A program made the position numbers and the translations under genes. From NCBI GenBank assembly GCA_034509425.1, contig JAVTVJ010000076.1, positions 372,001 through 436,000 of the forward strand: 64,000 bases of DNA. Direction: 5' to 3'. Shown here piece after piece: positions 36,862 to 49,987 of this stretch (position 1 is the first letter of the stretch; each line of letters begins with the position of its first letter). Origin of the DNA: Eopsaltria australis. Its lineage: Eukaryota; Chordata; Aves; Passeriformes; Petroicidae. The notes beneath the pieces were generated by a model. That model was not told the origin of the DNA. It ran no database searches and saw nothing but the letters and a program-made list of their open reading frames with translations.

Positions 36862-38631
36862 TATACTATTGTATGGGTCCTGTAATACAGCCTATAAGAC
36901 CATGGGGTGTTGGGGAGTTTTGTCTCTCTTTTAAATACTTGGAAAGACAGAGAATCTCCCAAACTGGATGAGTTAAGTGTATGATAGTGCAGCCATCATC
37001 ATATCATTTATTTTACAGGAAATGTAATTTAGCAGATATGCCCTAAAATATTTTTTCTGGATGAGGTCATTTCAGAGAGATAACAGAAAGCTAGATTTAA
37101 TTATGATTTTGAAACTTGAATATGTGTCAAGCAGCTGCATTTTCAGCACTGGTAGGACTTCCAGACGTGACTGGGGGAGGACTGTAAGTGCCTAGGAACA
37201 TCTCTGGTGAATGTTTAAGTATCCTTAGAGTTAACTAGCTAGGTATTTTCACTTCTGAAATGCACTACTGTTTTTTAGTTGCCATAAAATAAACATCTAT
37301 CACTCTGAGAAAAAAATATTTTATGGATCAGAGAATCCAAATTAAATGATTGTATTTTCTATACAAAGCTAAAAGCAGCCTTGGTGTAAGATGCTGATCC
37401 TTTCTCAGAACTGTAGAGTGTTTAAAACACCCTATTCCTTGGGACTATAGTGATCTTAGATTCCTGCCATTCATCCTTGGTACTCGGCTCCCATTGCCAA
37501 AGTACGCTTGGAGTCCAGGAAGACTGGATGGGAAGAACCAGAATTTTTCGGATGCTACTATTTGGGTCATGTTTCCAACGTTCACATTCTTTTTCTTCAT
37601 GCTCTTTCTCTAGTCTTCGATGGCTGCCCTTGAATTCTTCTGATTGAGTTTGCCTTCCACATATCTGAGCACCGTTTCTAAATCAACTTGTTGAATAGAA
37701 TTAAAAGGCGAGGGAATACATAAGCAAATGATATGTCTCAAAATTTTTGATATATTAGTTTTTGATTTCTGACTGTTGCTTTTCTCAAAGATATTTTTCA
37801 TGGCAACTAGTTAATGCTGTCCACTCAGGTTTGCAAAAAAAGAGTGCTGCTTAAAAAAACCCCCAAAATATAATTTTTCTTTTATTAATTTTTTTCTTAA
37901 ATAACTGTAATTTTCATTTTATTTACCATAACAAAGTTAAGTAATCAGTTTTATACCATGTAGAATTTATTTCCAAACTTAAGCACTGAAATAAGCATTG
38001 ATCTTCAAATTCTGGTGAATCAAAATCGTATTTTTTCTGTCATTGCTAGCCACAGCTGATAGCCTGACAGATCCCTAAATAAGGTCAGGCTATTTTTAGT
38101 GTTGTTACATGCCAGATGGAGACTTCTCATGATTTCATTAGGCTGTTGGCACAACCTGTGTCGTTTTGTTTTACGGGATGTACCCTCAATGCTTTTCCAA
38201 TCCATTAACAGCTCTGCTCATCCTCTCTGCCATCTTCCTCCAAAAATTCCTGAGTGTTTTTTAGAGACCCCTCACAGTGATGGTCAGCAATCACAAAGCA
38301 TGTTCACATGTCATCTTTGCACTGGTCCACCTGAAACAAAGTTCCTTTTAACGGTTGGTGTACAACTGGTAAACTGAGTGATTTGTCTCATTAACATTCT
38401 AATGACTTGAAATACCATGATTAAACATTTTGCTACTGTTGACATTCTTCAAACCTTTCAACTCAATAGCTTGGAAAAAAAATAGTCCTTTGTGGGATTG
38501 GTTTTCATCAGTATGCTTTTCTTAGATGAGATAAAAGAAAAGGCCTTATTCTGTTATAGTGTGTGTTATTGCTTATAATTTTGGCCTGTGGCAAATAACA
38601 GAAGAAACAGTTAATTAAGTTTTTTTTCTAG

Positions 38632-38733
38632 GTTCAGTGGTTTGAAAACTTTGGCTCGCCAAGCTTTGGACGTGGGAATAAATTTGATAGGAAGCTTCGA
38701 TGGTACAAAACGAATTATTCTGTGGCATTTTAA
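38632..38733 (+). other. Cryptic or alternative terminal exon candidate
   Basis: Seen: AGTTTTTTTTCTAG acceptor-like sequence ends at 38631. It is followed by 33 open codons in the phase left by exon B, from VQWFENFGSPSFGRGNKF to a TAA at 38731-38733. ATTAAA, a common variant poly(A) signal, follows at 38739-38744. Four CpGs occur within about 80 bases, unusual for this intron. I do not recognise the peptide. It may equally be a conserved noncoding element with a chance open frame. Confidence 0.25.
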
Positions 38734-39926
38734 GCACAATTAAACATTTGTGGGAGTTTGTTTGTTCTCTGTTATTTGGCTGTAAATTTTAGGTCTCTTT
38801 GTATAATGAGAAGCATTAATTTAATAACATATGAATCATCTCATTTTCTCTGTTGCACAGACTAGACCTTATTTATTTCTTTTTTCATTTTTAAAAGGCT
38901 GCATAGTTGAGTTAAAAGTAGCTATAAGGCTAGCTTTGCTGCTTCACCTCTAGAAATTGAAGGGAGCCCTTCTATTTATCTTATGATGGAATTTTACTTT
39001 CTTTTCATATTAAAAAAAAAAACTACATAAGTTCACTCAGGTACTGTGGTTGTTCCCTTCCTCCCCCATCTTGTCACAGCAATAAGATCTAAGGAAGATG
39101 TACTTTATTCTCCTTTCAGTCACAATGAATTCCTCATATTTCTTCAGTTTCACATTGTCCTTTCAAATTATTTTTTATTATTATTACTATTTTATTATGA
39201 GTTATTGTTATTTTATTATTGGTTTGATTTGCTAGGCGTACCACCAATGCTGAGTTCTGTGAAGATATATTAAAAGTCATGTCCTGAAGAAGTAATTTTC
39301 AAACTGTGTTGGTTATGTTTTCATGAGCTTTAATCAAACCTTTGGATTGTTGTGCACTTGCTGCAAAGAGGGCTGTGCAGCTGTTTCGGTGCATCCTGGC
39401 TTAGGGACACTGTGAGCGCAGCACCTCCTGGAGCAGGGCAGTGCCCTGTGACACCTCCTGCTCAGGGAAGTGTGGGGGCCAGGATGCTGCCAAAATGGGG
39501 AGTTTAGGAAAATCTTCAGCTTTCCTCTCTGCCATTCAGCTAGTGCACCTGGATTTAGCACATTAGAAGGAGGCACATAAAAGCTTAAACAGAGGCTAAA
39601 AAGAAATTCTTCCTATTCTGATGTCGTGTATGGAATCATGCACTTCACTCTCAAGTGAGAAGAAACTGTTTTATTGATATAAGAGAAGTTCAGTGGTAAA
39701 TGCAGCAATGGTTTAACAAGAATTAATGGCTAGGTATACTTGAGCATTTACTGCATAGAGAACATTCAGACAGAATTTTGGGGCATCTCCCCATTGAGCC
39801 ACGAGGTTCAGAAATGTTCCCATTGTGTTCCAGTCTTCCTTTCAGAGGGGAGTTTAGGTGTGGCTTGAGTCCAGACTTAGTCTCAGCCTTGGCTAGTGAT
39901 TGATGTCTAAAGGATTATATATTTAC

Positions 39927-40118
39927 AATCACAGAATCAATTAGGTTGGAAAAGGCCTCTGAGATCATCTGAGTCCAACTTTTGATCAAACCACAATGTC
40001 AACTAGAACATGGCACTAAGTGCCACATCCAGTCTTTTCCTAAACACCTCCAGGGGCAGTGACTCAACCATCTCGCTGGGCAGCCCATTCCACTGTTTAG
40101 TCATCCTTTCTGAAAGAT
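39927..40118 (-). mobile_element. CR1 LINE 3' fragment
   Basis: It begins AATCACAGAATCAATTAGGT, then TTGGAAAAGGCCTCTGAGAT, TCCAACTTTTGATCAAACCA, and GGGCAGCCCATTCCACTGTT. This is the reverse complement of a CR1 3' end, 0.7 kb upstream of the plus-strand LTR. Confidence 0.92.
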
Positions 40119-40818
40119 TGCCAAGTTCCAGTGTGTTTATTCCCAATTCACTTACCAAGTCTCTGATGTAATAAGGAATCTCTCAACCTTGGAGTAACCT
40201 TGAGAGGCATTCCTACTCTAGGGGAGATCCTGGTGTGCAGCCCACTGCCATGCAGAAGAGCTCAACAGGCCTTGGGCAGTCCATTCTTCATGGAGTCAGA
40301 TGATTGTGTCATAGTCATATAGTCATAGCATCATACTGACTACAGATGCTAGTTTCTTCCAAATTTGCCATGAGTTGGACATTGACGAACATTGTGATTA
40401 GCTAGCTGTATTGCCCAAATGTTACTCTTGGCTATCATGTTGTTATCTGTTTCTCCTCCAGTCCAGTTGAAGCCATTTTCAGCCATCACGACCGGATACA
40501 TGCATGACATGCATGACTGGCCACCACTTACTGCTATTACTTGAGCAGGGATACCATTATGGAATAATAAATAATGATAAAGGGCAGGTTGGGTATGGGA
40601 GCACATTGCCACACCTGACTGTAGAAAGAATGGGGAAAATTTGCAAATGTCTGAGAGACAGACAGAGCTCTAAATGCTTTTATTGGATAATACGAATGTA
40701 GGTGCATCCTCAATCTAGATAAGTAAATTGGAGGAGGTAAGCGGCCTTATATATTTTTACAATAAAGCATATCGTTACATAATAAATTACATAATGAATA
40801 TTAAATGTCATATATTAT

Positions 40819-41388
40819 TGAGCTGGTTTTGTCTGCGGTAGAGTTAATTTTCTTCACTGTGGCAGGTGTGAGGCTGTTTTGGATTTGTGCTGAGCACATG
40901 GTCAGCACTATAGGGGTGATTTTGTTATTGCTGAGCAGGGGTTATGCAGAGCCAAGGCCTTTCCTGCTTTTTGTGCTGCCACACTGGTGTGAAAGTTGGC
41001 CTTGCACGGGAGGTTGGAAGAAGACACAGCTAGGACAGATGACCCCAGCTGACCAAAGAGATATTCCAGACATCATGCTCAGTGTATAAATTGGGGTGAA
41101 GAAGGAGGAAAAGAGGGACATTCAGAGTAATGGTGTTTGTTGTTTATACATGGTGGGGCCCTGCTCTCCTGGAGATGGCTGAATGCTGGCCTGCCCATGG
41201 GAAGCAGTGAATTAACTCCTTGTTTTGCATTGCTTGTGTGTGTGGCTTTTGCTTTCCCTATCAAACTGTCTTTATCTCAACCCACAAGTGTTTTACCTTT
41301 GACCCTTCTGATTCTCTCCCGGATGCTGCTGGTAAGGGAGTGAGCAGTTGTGTGGGGCTTGGCTGCTGGCTGGGATTAAGCCACAACA
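40819..41388 (+). mobile_element. Solo LTR, avian ERVL type (plus strand)
   Basis: It starts TGAGCTGG and ends CCACAACA. Familiar avian ERVL LTR phrases run in order: GAGTTAATTTTCTTCACTGT, TTTTGGATTTGTGCTGAGCA, GGACAGATGACCCCAGCTGA, a TATAAA at 41085-41090, GGAGATGGCTGAATGCTGGC, CTATCAAACTGTCTTTATCT (the poly(A) signal position, mutated from ATTAAA), and GTGTGGGGCTTGGCTGCTGG. No gag-pol sequence flanks it, so it is a solo LTR. It is in the same sense as DLG2. The exact subfamily name is uncertain. Confidence 0.85.
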
Positions 41389-43541
41389 ATGACTGTGGCT
41401 GATGAGCAGATTTTTGAGGACAGCGGTAATGGAAGACTAGAAGGAAATTTTGGACTAAAATGGATAGGATCTGAATTTATACAAAAGTAGGAATCTCATG
41501 GAGTTTGGATTTTTTATTAATATTGTATTGAAGTACAAACATATAATCAAATAGGTGTATACCTATTTTTTCCACTGACTTCTCAGAATAAATCTATTGC
41601 TTCTTTCTTAATTAGTTTGATCATAGACTTGAAAGTCAGATTACACACCTTATTATCTCTAATGACTTACAGTTTTCCAGATTGTTAACTTGCAGTTTTG
41701 TTTATTATTTATACTCATCTTTCAGCCTGTCATTAATGTGTGTTACAGTGGAAAAGCTAAAGCTGGTAGAGCTTTGTGTTAGCCTTTAAAAGCTGCATTG
41801 GCTTGGCTTCTCTGTTTTGGCCCTTGAATTGTATTGCAGCACAGTATTTTGCCCTGGCATACACTGCTGTGTTTGCATGTCATTGTTTCTGCAGTGAGAT
41901 AAGGCATTTTTCTCTTATAAAAGCAGTATTGACAGGCTTAATTTAAATAATATTTATAAAAGGTTTTGTGATCGTTACTGAAAGACGTGCTACAGAATAC
42001 AAAACAACTCCCCTTAAACATGCAAAAATAGAAAAGCTTTTATTCTGCTGTCCGATGACCTAAATGGATTTTAGTATGACAGATAGGATAAAAAAATATG
42101 CTGGTTCTGTTGAAAACCCAAAGCAAAAGTACAGAATGGATGTTATTATTTATTTTAACTCTAATTCATACCCACTGTTTTTCTACCTGAAAAATAAATT
42201 TATTTCAATCCTTTTCTTTTAATATACACTGTTTTAGGTACATCTTTTAAAAAAGGCCCAGAGTGATTCTGAAGTAAAAATGTGATTGTTTTTCATGTGT
42301 TTTGCTTTTAAATTCTGAATGCATTTTTAATATTTAAGCCTTATCAAAAACATAATTTTTAATTAAGGGAAAAAGCTTTACTTTCAAGAAAAATGACTTC
42401 ATGTTTAGGAATGAACATTACTTTGCCTATTTGCTACATATCATAATACATAAAAAATCAAAAAGCCTTCATTGTGTCTGGATGTAGGTAGTATTATCAA
42501 CATCCTGTCAATCCAGCATGTAAATGCATCCCTTGGTCACGTATCTACTTATTGCTTCACACTTCTGTTCTGAAAAATTATAATGCTGTCCATTTTCAAT
42601 TGCCTGTGAATAATGCTGGACTTTAGATTCAATCAAGGAGTTCTTTCTATGGATGTCTGAAATGTTGCAATTAGCAGACTGGGAGAGAGGAGCTTACTGA
42701 ATTGTAGAGATCACATCCTACACTCATTTGTGTCCCTCTGCTTCAGGTGGACACAGCATAGAGTGTGTAATGCTTCATGTTTTTTGGTTTTGGAGTACTT
42801 GGAGTGCAAGTACTTCAGCATTCCAGTCCAGGTCATGGGTGTGCATTTATCAGTCTTTGTTCTAACACTCTCAAGTTTGTGAAGCAGACTTTTGGATAAA
42901 AAACTAAACTTGCCAGCAGGTTTTTGGATACCCATTTTCAGGTCCTTTGGGTGACAATGTAATAAACCCCTTGACAGAGGTACAGTGCTTTGCTTTTGCA
43001 AAGTCTGTTCTTGTTGGGCCAATCCTACCCTTGTTGCCTCTCCTGGGGGGAAGCCAGCCAAGCATTGCACTGTCAGGTATTTTCATCACTCTGAGAAAAA
43101 TCGTATTTAATATATACGTATGGGTGTGTGGGGGTGTGTATATAGCCCTCCTCTACACACAGCTATACTTAATTTTTAATTTGCCTGTGATGTTGGCACG
43201 TGCTGCAGAATGCACTGTATGCCTCTTAAAGTTGTTTGAAGCGCTTGGAGATCTGAGGCAGCCTAGAATTACATGACCTGACCTGACCTAAATTAAATGT
43301 CATTTGAATTTGGTTTTGTCATTCTTTCCCTAGCCTTGAATTAGCTTTTCCTTGTGTATCATCTTTTATATATTAAACTACCACAGCTAACCTTACTGGC
43401 TATTCTAGCAGTAGGCTAAAGTCAGTTGGCTCAGTAGGTTTGCATGGATCCAGTGGCTGACATAACCAAATATGCTTTTGTAGTACAATTCATGGTCTTA
43501 AACCATAAAGCCCATTGTGTTTTGCATAAAATACTTGATTA

Positions 43542-43543
<2 letters not shown>

Positions 43544-43591
<48 letters not shown>

Positions 43592-43594
43592 GTT
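43544..43594. repeat. (AT)n microsatellite running into (GTAT)n
   Basis: About 18 AT units to 43579 are followed by three to four GTAT units. Probably length-variable. It lies immediately 5' of a short CR1 tail. Confidence 0.95.
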
Positions 43595-43606
43595 AGTATA
43601 ACAGAA

Positions 43607-43663
43607 AGATTGAAACTGGATGACTTCTGAAGTTGCTTCCAACCCAAACCATTCTGTGATTCT
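43607..43663 (+). mobile_element. CR1 3' tail fragment (very short)
   Basis: Only the last part of a CR1 3' UTR: GAAACTGGATGACTTCTGAA, GTTGCTTCCAACCCAAACCA, TTCTGTGATTCT. Heavily 5'-truncated. Confidence 0.85.
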
Positions 43664-46299
43664 AAGAAGCTTATAGTCCTCTTCAAGTACACAAGGCTAT
43701 TTTTCAGTAGCAGTAGCTTTATTTTGAGTTACTTTGTCAAGAAGTTACAATTCTGAAGTGAATTGGAAAACAGCACAGAGAGTGCAAGTGAATAATTACT
43801 TACCTATAAACTTTTTTTTTGTGATTCAAGTCTATGAGACTTTTATTGGTCAGGAGTCACTGTATTAGAAAGGTATAGAACTTAACTGAAAGCTATTGCG
43901 AAAAAAATGAAAGAAGAGCCAGCAGAGACATCATCATCTTAATAGTTTTAATTTTACTAAAGGAAGAAAGCTTTCCTTTTTCATAAGACTATATTTTGGA
44001 GGATTTCAGATTATTTGCTCTCAGAGACAGATGTGTTCCTTTGACCTTGGATAATCTAAGAAGTAAAGAGAAAATGGCTGCTCAGTATTGAAGAGAGAGC
44101 TTGTTTTGATGAAAAGTGGAAAAGAAAAATACTGCTTTCATGTCTTATTGGATACACTATGGCTTGATTACAATCATTTTTCACTCATTTAAGATGAAGT
44201 ATGTCTGAAATTTCTTTTACATGAACTCTTCTTTGTAATTTTAAGAATGTGTACATTTTTATGCCTAGAATATTTCACTTTGCAAACTACCTGTTACAAG
44301 TTCAGCCAAGGCAAGGTTTTTGTCCTGGCAGCACATAGTGCAACATCAGTAATAACAGTGGATAGAAAATATGTCCTTCTCTTGTGATCTTTTATGTATT
44401 GCTCTTAACATTATTCACTGTGTTTTTTATAGCAGCATTTTTTACTATTATTTATGGTAACTTTTTAAGAGTTTTAAAATAGCTAGAGTGTATTCTTACT
44501 TGTTCCCTACAGCAATATAAAAAAGTCTCAATGGAACACCATTCTCTTTCAATAAAATCTCTAAATTAGCCATTTAAATGCTCTTATTTTCCCCCATTGT
44601 TAGCCAGGGATTAGCTGCTCCATGCTGTAAAACTAACATAACTTCAACACAGTTTAAGCAAATATTCTTAAATCCCTAATGTTGCAAGTTGCGAGTGTAG
44701 ACTTTTTGGGAATATGAGTAATTTCTAATCCACATTTTACACAATAAAACCCCATGCTACTTTTAATGCAGTGGCCTGGTGAATCAGACTTGATAGTAAA
44801 TTGCATTTTTAATCAGTGTTTGGATGATCTAGCATAGAGTAGGAAACCCAGATATGCCACAGATAATATCTGCTTTCCTGATCTTAGAAATCATAGCCCT
44901 CATAATTTTCTATAGAAGATTGGCTTAGTTTGAAGGTAATAGAAAATAAAGATTCCTACATGAGATAAATTTCCACTTTGTTGAGATTGTTAGTAAAAAG
45001 AAATGATAACTGAAGTGCATTCGTTTTGTATCTTACATTAACATACCCAATAAGTTGTCGAGTAATTTGCACCTATAAATTGTTCTGCATAAAGATGACA
45101 ACAGTTTAAAATTCTGGATTCCTTTTAGTCATAAATTATTTGTGCTGAGCGTGTTATGTTCGATGTTTGCTAGGCAGAAACACTTTACTGAATAATGGTA
45201 AGTGTGATTGTTTTATTCTTTGCACAGCTTAAGTGAGCATTAGTGTGGTCATAACAAAATTAATCTTGTCTGATGTCCAAATGCAGGACTTAGACTTATC
45301 AAAGGTGATGGAAAGGTGGGCATAGAACACTGAGTTTATCTTTAAACTGTTGAGCTATACTGATTTTTCAAATAGTGTGCACAGTGCAAGGTTGATTAAT
45401 CACTCTCATTTCACCGTAATCTTTCTCCTTAGTAGAAGCAGATATCTGGTATGTTAGCAGTGTTCTTAGTCTAAAAATAGTATAAGTCTTCAACTGTCCA
45501 TATGACCTCTTGGTCTTGCCCTAGAGGAGAAGTGTAATTTGCAGCTGGTGTTTTCAGTACTGTTTAATTTCTTTTTAGAAGCATTGTATATTACTTTGAA
45601 GTTGGTTCGTAAAATAAGTCATAGAAGTGCTCTTCTTTTATTCTCCAAGAATTTGAATTTCATGCAGAAGGACACAAATATATTCTAGTTTTTGAAATTG
45701 TTGAAAGATGTTCATCTTCCTTTCAAAATAAGGACCATTCCCATGTCTTAGGCAGACTGATCTTATCAATAAGACGCATTGGTCAGAACTGGGCATCCCT
45801 GTTTCAATCATGTCTCAATGAACTTTGTCTCTATATGAAGATCTATTAAAGGAAAATAAACTATACTTGACTTTCTCCCCAGCTCTTGAATTCCATATCT
45901 TTTTGATTTTTGTCTGTAGCTAAAATCAAGTTGGTTTATATTTTGTAGACATCCCCCTGCTTTACTGACATTGAAGCTTTATTATTGTATAAAGTCCACC
46001 ATCGTTTGCACTTTGAGTACAGTTTCTTATTTTCAGATCTTTTTCTAGCCATTTTTCTTTCCCTGCTGTTTCTTAGTGAAGAATTATTCAAAAAGATTGC
46101 AAGAATAGCTTTTCCTGTCACATTTTTCATCTTTCTGCATGGGTGAAAATAGGAGATACATAGCAACGAACATGAGTCTGCCAAGAATTTTTTTCTCAGT
46201 TGAGCATCACATTGTGTTGTAGTCCGTGATAACAAAAAAATGCTATGTTTGCAGTAGGTGTGCATGAATTATTGCAATATATTAGGGGGTTGCTAAATT

Positions 46300-47460
46300 G
46301 GATAGCCTGATGGAAGAGAGGCTGTTGGGGCTCCATGCCACAGTGCTCACCAGTAGCAAGGCTGTATCCCCTGTAAGCCCATGGACAAGCAGAGGGCATT
46401 CAGGTAGACACACATCTGAGCAGAGCAGCACAGCAGTCAGTGCCCCCACAAAAGAAAGTGGCCTCCCTGTGCCCACCTCCCTATGTGTATGCATAAATTA
46501 ATGTGTGTGGTGTGAAAACTGCCGGGAGCTGGATTTGGGCACTTGGTCAGCTCAGGAGTGCTGGCTCCAGATCCTTGCTGTTCCAGATTCTGGAGCCTGA
46601 CACTGCAACCCCTGTCCAGCTGCTGGTACAGACTCCTTTGCACAAACCAACATGCACACACCCTGTGGGACTCTGATTGCTCCTGAGCTGAGACACACAG
46701 TCTATCCAGTAGCTGGGCCTGGATCCTTGTCCTTACTCCTGCACAGTAAAACACACACACACGCATACAGAAATGGGTCTCAGTCAACCCCTGGATCCTA
46801 AAGTCTCTTTGGCAGTTGTCTTGTATCTCTTGCCCCTTCAGTAGCCAACTTCTCCCCTTGTCTTGCTTCCAGTTACACATACACACCCCAGCTTTCTGAC
46901 TGCTTCACCTACTCCCCAGCTAGCCCAGCTTGATGTTTGCTGGCGATCACTCACTGCTATAGGCACCCTCATGCATTCCAGCTACTGGTACCACAGACCA
47001 CTACACACAACACAGAACCGCTTACCCAAGAAAAGAGGTAAAAATGGAGTTTAGTAGAAGACATGACTGAAGATGTTCAGCAGGCACAGGGCTTGGACAG
47101 GGAGGTGAACTGATCGGCCTTGTCTACATGTGACTTGGTGCCCTTTATCCATTTACCTTTCTGATTTTTCTCTTCCTCTCCACTTCTAAACCACTTCTTC
47201 ACTTTTCCACACCTTTTATTCCTCGCCTAAAAATCTCTTAAGTCTTGTTGCAATGCCAGGATGCTCGTTCCCTGCATCGTGTCCCAGCCCCACAGGCAGT
47301 GATGCCCTACCCAGCTGTCCCACAGTGCTGGTGTCACCCTGAGCCATCGGCTGAGGCTTCCCTGGGAGAGGAAGGGTCTCTGGTGGGTTCCTCCACCTAC
47401 CCTTGTGCCTCTCTGCTTGTTCTGATGGTTCCTGTGATGAACCTGGGATGAAGCAGAAAA
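46300..47460. repeat. Unclassified GC-richer block, probably transposon-derived
   Basis: Seen: composition is C-rich on the + strand, unlike the AT-rich intron on both sides, with a short CA run at 46751-46764. Two internal segments resemble each other: TGCTGGTACAGACTCCTTTG with CACACACC after it (near 46620) and CTACTGGTACCACAGACCAC (near 46981). Inference: a passerine LTR retrotransposon or ERV piece is the best guess; I cannot name it or set its strand. The 149-codon minus frame (46437-46886) shows no domain. Confidence 0.4.
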
Positions 47461-49925
47461 AAATTTAATCCTGAAAAATAACTTTCCTGTGGAGCAGACA
47501 TGCTGGAGCATATTCAGTGTAGAAATGGCAAGTAAAATGTCTGGTTAGTGGCCTTGTGCATATTGGAGCATTTGATGTCCAGGAGGAGAATTGTACACAA
47601 ATTTAGCTATAATGGTCACTGGCCACTAACTTCATTACATATTATTGAGATAATAACCAGAATGCTTTCCACATCTCTACTGCCAGATAGTTCATCTTAA
47701 ATGTAGAAATTACAGGTTTCATTATGTCAGGAAACCTATGGAGAATGTAATAAAGATACTTCATATAACTGGTAAAATATGCTCTGCTTCTGGAAAGAGA
47801 TGATGAAATACTTGACATTTTAAAGTAGTATTGCGTGACATTAAACATTGTCAGAGTACTTCTGGGTTGCAGTTCTGCATTTTAGTGTAGTAAAAATATT
47901 CTTAGAGTATTTCTTGTACCAGAGGTCTTTTAATCACTGCTTACTTAAAGCAAGAGAGCGCTGCAACCTTTTTGTGCTTGGTTTAAAGAGGATTATGTTT
48001 CAGCATTTTTTGCAAGCTTTCTTTTGGCTTTTTCCTCAGTTTTTTAGTAAAGCTTCTCTCATCTCTGCTGTTGTACATTAATATGTAGTCCTGAAAATAA
48101 TTATTTTTTTAGGCTACTGAGGTAATGCGTGGGAATTATTTTCAGAGTAACTTTCAAGTTCAATATTTCATTATTGTGTCAGAAATTAGATTGATTAATG
48201 GTGGATGAAAGCGATATTTCCTCTCTCCTTACATTTAAGTTGAAAAAAATTTGGTGACAAACTCAAAATTCTCTCAAACTGATGCACAAACCAGTTTTTC
48301 CTACCAAGAAAGCTTGAGAAGCATTTGCAACAGTTTGCTGAATATTGGCTAGGCTTATGTTGAGACTGGTGATGATCAGTCAGGCTGCATTAGCTTCTGC
48401 TCAGGGTACGCTCTGTTAATCCCTGTGAACAACAGTTACATCAATTTTCTTTCCTAGAGCTTGGGAGGAGGAGCAGAAAACCACAGATTTTGCCTCAGCC
48501 ATTCAAAATGTCTTCTATTTTTCTGCAGCAAAATGAATTGGGTGTGAGGGAGCTGTTCTGCTGTGCTTTCAGTTGTAGAGTGCAGAAGACTGTGGCTCCC
48601 TTCCCATACATACACTAAAGAGCCTTCCAAGATTTTAAGAGAAATAGCAAACCGTTCTGCTGCTATAAAAATACTTGTAAAGCAACTGAGTCATGGATAA
48701 AAAGCCTGTCCTGTGGAATCCATATGGGTTTATAAATGTACGTGTACTTTATGTGTGTGAATATTCCTTACTACTCATTTTTACTACTAGTGCAGGCATT
48801 TTCTTTGCTTTTTCAGAGCTGCTCTCTCCTGCAGGTGTAAGTACATCGACAGGTGAATAAAAGCAACTTCAGTTACACAGATACAAGCCCAGTGACACCA
48901 GTGGAATTGCATCAGTGCTGCTGACAGTAGAGTGTAGCGTTCAGTGCTTGTGCTGGAGTTAACACATAAGAACAAAAGAATCCAAGAGAGTTCATTGATT
49001 GTGATTTTTTTTTCATACATTATGGGGTGACAGATCAGTGCAAGGAGTATTAACTCAAAGCTAAGCTAAGGTACTGGTAGCCAATTTTAGGCACAAAAAG
49101 ATGAGTCAGAGTATGTTCCCGTTCAGCAAATTGTAAGAGATTAGAGTATGTTGGTTGTATATTTATTTATTGAGGAAATGTGGTATACCTGTTATGCCTA
49201 TTACATATATTTCATTATATGATGGTTGTATAAACACATCATAGATACCAAAGAATGAAGTTAATTAGTGCTGTTCTTTCCTTGCCTAAAATTTTGCCAG
49301 TTAGTATGCTACTGATTTCTCCCTGAAACTGAGAAACATTTATTACTCATGTTTAAATGAATCAAACTTAACCCACATGTAATAATTTCTGCCTTTTAAG
49401 CACTCTTATAGTTACCAACCTTTAAAATCAAATTATGCAAATTGAAGTATTAAACATTATTAAAATTACCTTTTAAGTCCCAATTTACAAGTACTTTATA
49501 ATTTTTGTTGATGAAATAAGGTCAATCAAGCAACAGCTATTTTCCATTTTTATGTATCTTGTGCATGGAATGATAGATTACACCAGAAAAATAATTTCTA
49601 GAAATGTGTGAACTGTTCAAATTTTTTGAAAGGTTTGATGGATTTTCTTCTAAAACTGAAATAGAGCAGAGATAGAAGAACCTAACAAACTGAGTGTTTC
49701 TGATAACTCATATATTACCATGTCAGCAATGGCAGAAGCGCAGAAGAAAATAAGAGGCAAAGTGATTGTGAACTTCTGAAGCTGTATAGTAAATGACCTG
49801 AATTGTACAAGAAAGAATGTGGTTTTGTAGAAGGAAATTGATGCATCCAGTTCTCTGGAATATACTGTTTCAAGTTTTTGCACTGATATACATACTAAGT
49901 TTAGGGTACAAAACATAAGAAATTT

Positions 49926-49987
49926 TCATAGAATCAGAACTGTTTGGAAGGTGCCTTAACGATCACCTAGTTACAAGCACTCTGCCA
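49926..49987 (-). mobile_element. CR1 3' tail fragment (very short)
   Basis: CATAGAATCAGAACTGTTTG, GAAGGTGCCTTAACGATCAC, CTAGTTACAAGCACTCTGCC: a decayed reverse-complement CR1 tail. Confidence 0.8.

Noticed and set aside
36591..36962. 123-codon minus-strand frame as a gene
   Set aside because: It lies across the minus-strand ERVL LTR, which is non-coding; no retroviral protein motif is present.
36862..40818. A provirus between the two LTRs
   Set aside because: The LTRs are in opposite orientation and the interval shows no gag, pol or env remnants, so these are two separate solo LTRs.
40805..41402. Plus-strand frames of 60-94 codons
   Set aside because: They fall inside the plus-strand LTR and reflect chance openness, not a protein.
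43544..43594. CRISPR-like or regulatory meaning of the AT repeat
   Set aside because: It is a plain dinucleotide microsatellite with no spacers.
46437..46886. 149-codon minus-strand frame
   Set aside because: It lies in the unclassified repeat-like block; there is no recognisable domain and no splice sites consistent with a gene.
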